DNA from: Verticiella sediminum
GTDB lineage: Bacteria > Pseudomonadota > Gammaproteobacteria > Burkholderiales > Burkholderiaceae_B
Reading direction: 5' to 3'
Assembly: GCF_007558815.1 (NCBI RefSeq)
Contig: NZ_VLTJ01000041.1
Location: 62,001-126,000, forward strand
DNA length: 64,000 nucleotides
The notes under the pieces are model-generated. The model worked only from the letters and a program-made list of their open reading frames with translations. It was not told the DNA's origin and searched no databases. The position numbers were made by a program, and so were the translations under genes. Of the stretch, positions 61,406 through 64,000 are shown one piece after another. Position 1 is the first letter of the stretch; every line of letters begins with the position of its first letter.

Positions 61406-62565
61406 GACGCTCCTTCGGCCGCGAGGGGGATCCGCATGATGGCTGCGACAGGGCCGCCGCCGGGCGGCCCCTGGTGTTCGGCGCCGCCCGACACGTACAG
61501 TGCGGTGCGCCCGGCCACCGAGGCGAGCACCGCGCCCACCGCCGCGCGCGCGTGGCGGGTGGCGTTGATGTCGGAATCGTTGAGCATGGTGTGGCGCGCG
61601 CCGCGCACCGTGCCGGTCGGATCGGCCTCGGACTTGGCGAGCAGGTTGACGAGGCGTTCGCGCACCGCGTCGGCATCGCGGTCGGCGTCCAGATCGAAGC
61701 GCTCGCGCAGCAGCGTGCGCACGGCGGCCGCATCGACCGCGTCGCGCATGACGGTGTGCGCGATCTCGTAGGGCGAGGTCGCGCCCTCGGCCTCGCCGAG
61801 CACGACGACGACGTTGTTCAGCAGTTCGATGCCGCTCGATGCCGAGGCGCGCGCCGAGAACGCGCGCCAGTCCGACAGCACGGCCGCGTCGGTGAGGGCC
61901 GCGGCACGTTCCTCGTCGAGTTCGTCGAGAGCGAGCGCGATGCCGAGCGCCGAGGCGCCGCGCGAGTAACCCATGGATTCGTAAGTGTCGCGCGTGACCG
62001 GCGCAGCGCCGCGGCCGAGCGCGTCCTGCACGCGCGTGGCGGTGAGCAGCGGGCACTTAACCTGCACGAAATGCATGTCGGCCGCATTCGCGATGCCGGC
62101 GTCGGCCATGGCCGCGCGCACCGCGTCCGCGGTGGCGTCGATCTGCGCGCGCCGGCCGAGCTCCTCGGGCGCGAAGTCCCGCGTCTGGGCCACACCGACG
62201 ACGAGGCGCTTGCCGCGTGGCGCATCGGCGCGCGCAGGCTGCCGGGTGAAGACGGTGAAGTGCGGCGAGAGCACGCCCTCGGTGCCGCCCGACATCACCA
62301 GGCCGACACGGGCCTCGGCCTCGGCCGGCGTGCAGCCGAGGTGGGGCGCGAGAAAGGCCGCCCACGAGGCCGAGGCATACTCGCGGGTGTAGTCGTTGAC
62401 GCAGCCGTTGCCCTCGGTCTTGCCCATCACGGCGACGATGTCGGCGGGCGCGAGGCGGCCGGCCTCGACCAGCGCCTGCACGCCGGAGAGGTCGCCCGGG
62501 CCGCTGCACGGCACGACGAACACCTCGACGTGCTGCGCCGCGCCGAAACGCGGGAGCTCGCTCAT
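61402..62565 (-). CDS. Ring-opening amidohydrolase: cyanuric acid hydrolase/barbiturase family
   Basis: 387 aa member of the small AtzD/TrzD/barbiturase family, which hydrolyses cyclic imides: cyanuric acid to carboxybiuret or barbiturate to ureidomalonate. Three internal repeats carry the Lys-Ser dyads: VMGKTEGNGCVNDYTREYAS and GLVMSGGTEGVLSPHF; FVQVKCPLLTATRVQDALGR with GYSRGASALGIALALDEL; and the C-terminal LYVSGGAEHQGPPGGGPVAA. The last motif and the Mg site after it are family-diagnostic. Which substrate is used cannot be settled by eye. It is translationally coupled to the amidohydrolase upstream and the ABC ATPase downstream. Confidence 0.92.
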   Translation of the reverse strand: MSELPRFGAAQHVEVFVVPCSGPGDLSGVQALVEAGRLAPADIVAVMGKTEGNGCVNDYTREYASASWAAFLAPHLGCTPAEAEARVGLVMSGGTEGVLSPHFTVFTRQPARADAPRGKRLVVGVAQTRDFAPEELGRRAQIDATADAVRAAMADAGIANAADMHFVQVKCPLLTATRVQDALGRGAAPVTRDTYESMGYSRGASALGIALALDELDEERAAALTDAAVLSDWRAFSARASASSGIELLNNVVVVLGEAEGATSPYEIAHTVMRDAVDAAAVRTLLRERFDLDADRDADAVRERLVNLLAKSEADPTGTVRGARHTMLNDSDINATRHARAAVGAVLASVAGRTALYVSGGAEHQGPPGGGPVAAIMRIPLAAEGAS

Positions 62566-64000
62566 TGCAGCTCCTCGGCCGCGGCCGCCGCCTCGCGGGC
62601 CGCGGCTTCGGGGTCGGTGATGGCCTTGACGAAGGTGTCGGCGTGCCGCACCTTAGGCTCGGGCATGCGCTGCACGCCCTTGACCGACTTGCCCCAGCCG
62701 GCGGCGTTCTCGACCAGTTCGCCGTCGCGCATGACGAAGCGGCCGCGCACGATGGTGTGCAGCGGATAGCCCTGCACCGTGCGGCCGTGCCAGGGCGAGA
62801 TGCGGCTGATCGAGCGCAGGCGGTTCTCCGAGAGCACGCCGCGGCGGTCCATGTCGACGATGGCGATGTCGGCATGCGCACCGGGCGCGACGATGCCCTT
62901 CACGCCCCACAGACCCCAGGCCTTGGCCGGCGCCTCGGCGCTCCAGCGCACGTAGTCCATGATCGTGGCGCGCCCGCGGTTGATTTCGGTGAGCATGAGC
63001 GGCATCTGGGTCTCGACGCCGGGAAAGCCGCAGTCGCATTCCCAGATGTTGGGGCGCGTCTTCTCCTCGGGGGCATGGGGCGCGTGGTCGGTCGCGATCA
63101 TGTCGATCACGCCTTCCATCATGGCGTCCCAGAGCGGCTGGTTGTGGCGCGCTTCGCGCACCGGCGGGTTCACGCGCAGCACGCCGCCCAGGCGCAGCAT
63201 GTCGCCGGTGTTGAGCAGCATGTACTGCGGGCAGGTCTCGACCGTGACGTCCACGCCGCGCCGCTTGGCGTCGCGCAGCACGTAGAGCGAGTCGGCCGCG
63301 CTGTGGTGGGCGATGTGCACGCGCGCGCCGGTCCATTCGGCGAGCGTGAGCACGCGGCCGATGGCCTCGATCTCGGCGACCGCCGGGCGCGCGGCCAGGT
63401 GGGCGAGCGGGTCGGTGCGGCCCGAGTCCTTCAGGTGGCTGGTGCGGCGCGCCATGATCGAGGAGTTCTCCGCGTGCACGGTGGTGCGGATGCCCAGCGG
63501 CGCAAGCTTCTCAAAGCCTTCGAGCAGGCAGCCGTCGGTGGGCGCGGGCAGGTTGCCGAAGGTGTTGCCGACGAAGGCCTTGAAGCTGGTCGCGCCGGCC
63601 TCGAGCAGCGCCTCCAGATGATCCACCGTGTCGTCGCCGAACAGCGCATGGATGCCGAAGTCCACGTAGGACGATTCGGCGGCCTTCAGTTTCATCTGCA
63701 GGGCCTCGACGGTGCCCGTGGGCGGGCTGGTGTTCGGCATGTCGAACACCGTGGTCACGCCGCCGCAGGCGGCCGCGGCCGACCCGGATTTCCAGGTCTC
63801 CTTGTGTGGATAGCCCGGGTCGCGGAAATGCACATGGCTGTCGATCGCGCCGGGCAGCACGTACAGGCCGTCGGCGTTCACCTCCTCGCGCGCGGGCGGC
63901 ATCAGTTCGTCGCCGCCGACGGCGACGACGAGGCCCTCGTCGATCGCCACGCTCGCCTGCACGATGCGCTGAGAGGATACGACCTTGCCGCCGCGGATCA
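62562..64000 (-). CDS. Dihydroorotase/allantoinase/hydantoinase-like amidohydrolase, 5' end outside window
   Basis: Amidohydrolase-superfamily cyclic amidase, about 479 residues visible; the frame continues beyond 64000 (reads IRGGKVVSSQRIVQASVAID at the edge), so the true start lies outside. Binuclear metal site: DSHVHFRDPGYPHKETW, carboxylated Lys in SFKAFVGNTFGNLP, HAENSSIMARRTS, IAHHSAADSLY and ATDHAPHAPEEK. It opens cyclic ureides such as dihydroorotate, allantoin, hydantoin or dihydrouracil. First visible gene of the minus-strand operon, coupled by ATGA to the barbiturase-type gene. Confidence 0.9.
   Translation of the reverse strand, partial: IRGGKVVSSQRIVQASVAIDEGLVVAVGGDELMPPAREEVNADGLYVLPGAIDSHVHFRDPGYPHKETWKSGSAAAACGGVTTVFDMPNTSPPTGTVEALQMKLKAAESSYVDFGIHALFGDDTVDHLEALLEAGATSFKAFVGNTFGNLPAPTDGCLLEGFEKLAPLGIRTTVHAENSSIMARRTSHLKDSGRTDPLAHLAARPAVAEIEAIGRVLTLAEWTGARVHIAHHSAADSLYVLRDAKRRGVDVTVETCPQYMLLNTGDMLRLGGVLRVNPPVREARHNQPLWDAMMEGVIDMIATDHAPHAPEEKTRPNIWECDCGFPGVETQMPLMLTEINRGRATIMDYVRWSAEAPAKAWGLWGVKGIVAPGAHADIAIVDMDRRGVLSENRLRSISRISPWHGRTVQGYPLHTIVRGRFVMRDGELVENAAGWGKSVKGVQRMPEPKVRHADTFVKAITDPEAAAREAAAAAEELQ

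Overview
The window looks like chromosome of a high-GC betaproteobacterium, most likely Alcaligenaceae (Bordetella/Achromobacter/Pigmentiphaga type). The grounds are two periplasmic 'Bug' solute-binding genes next to catabolic genes, the ilvI-ilvH-ilvC order, purB, hrpA and argA of betaproteobacterial type, and intergenic GC-rich hairpin repeats. No rRNA, tRNA, CRISPR array, transposase or integrase was recognised.

Layout. 1-4.9 kb: an iron-acquisition unit on the minus strand (Fur box, FecI-type sigma factor, FecR anti-sigma, TonB-dependent receptor, PepSY membrane protein cut by the left edge). 5.0-7.7 kb: thioesterase, a 5'-truncated IclR regulator, a Bug protein and a decayed stretch. 7.7-11.0 kb: branched-chain amino-acid operon ilvI-ilvH-ilvC on the minus strand. 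11.4-14.7 kb: MarR regulator divergent from a Bug-sulfatase pair. 14.8-19.9 kb: phosphate uptake, with two pstS paralogues, a four-repeat Pho box, then pstC-pstA-pstB. 20.1-20.8 kb: 1-Cys peroxiredoxin. 21.0-23.4 kb: MarR, NAD-dependent epimerase and patatin genes behind an apparently leaderless promoter. 23.3-30.3 kb: a patchwork block that looks acquired (two similar NTP/NDP-exchanger-like carriers, three SDR enzymes, a DUF1097 protein, two LysR stubs and a 21-codon stub). 30.4-45.7 kb: mostly core genes (RDD protein, AMP-binding enzyme with altered catalytic lysines, hslO, a Cys-paired propeller lipoprotein, a TadE-like protein, cytochrome b561 and c', purB, GST, hrpA, argA), plus a non-coding repeat field with DnaA-box-like motifs at 35.2-35.6 kb.

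45.7-64.0 kb is the most interesting region. A GntR/FCD regulator with a clear palindromic operator faces a 12-gene plus-strand unit: SDR, aminotransferase, alpha/beta hydrolase, M20 carbamoylase-type hydrolase, a complete ABC importer with an NMT1/THI5-like binding protein, class II aldolase, two TauD-type oxygenases and one IPNS-type 2-oxoglutarate oxygenase. It converges on a minus-strand operon with four-base ATGA overlaps: dihydroorotase/allantoinase-like amidohydrolase, cyanuric acid hydrolase/barbiturase, ABC ATPase, ABC permease and a LOG-family phosphoribohydrolase. Together these suggest uptake, oxidation, ring opening and carbamoyl cleavage of a pyrimidine-like or related N-heterocycle, by a combination I do not recognise as a described pathway. 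The junction between the two units is full of gene debris, and a truncated DUF3830 copy there matches the intact DUF3830 gene on the far side of the plus-strand unit.
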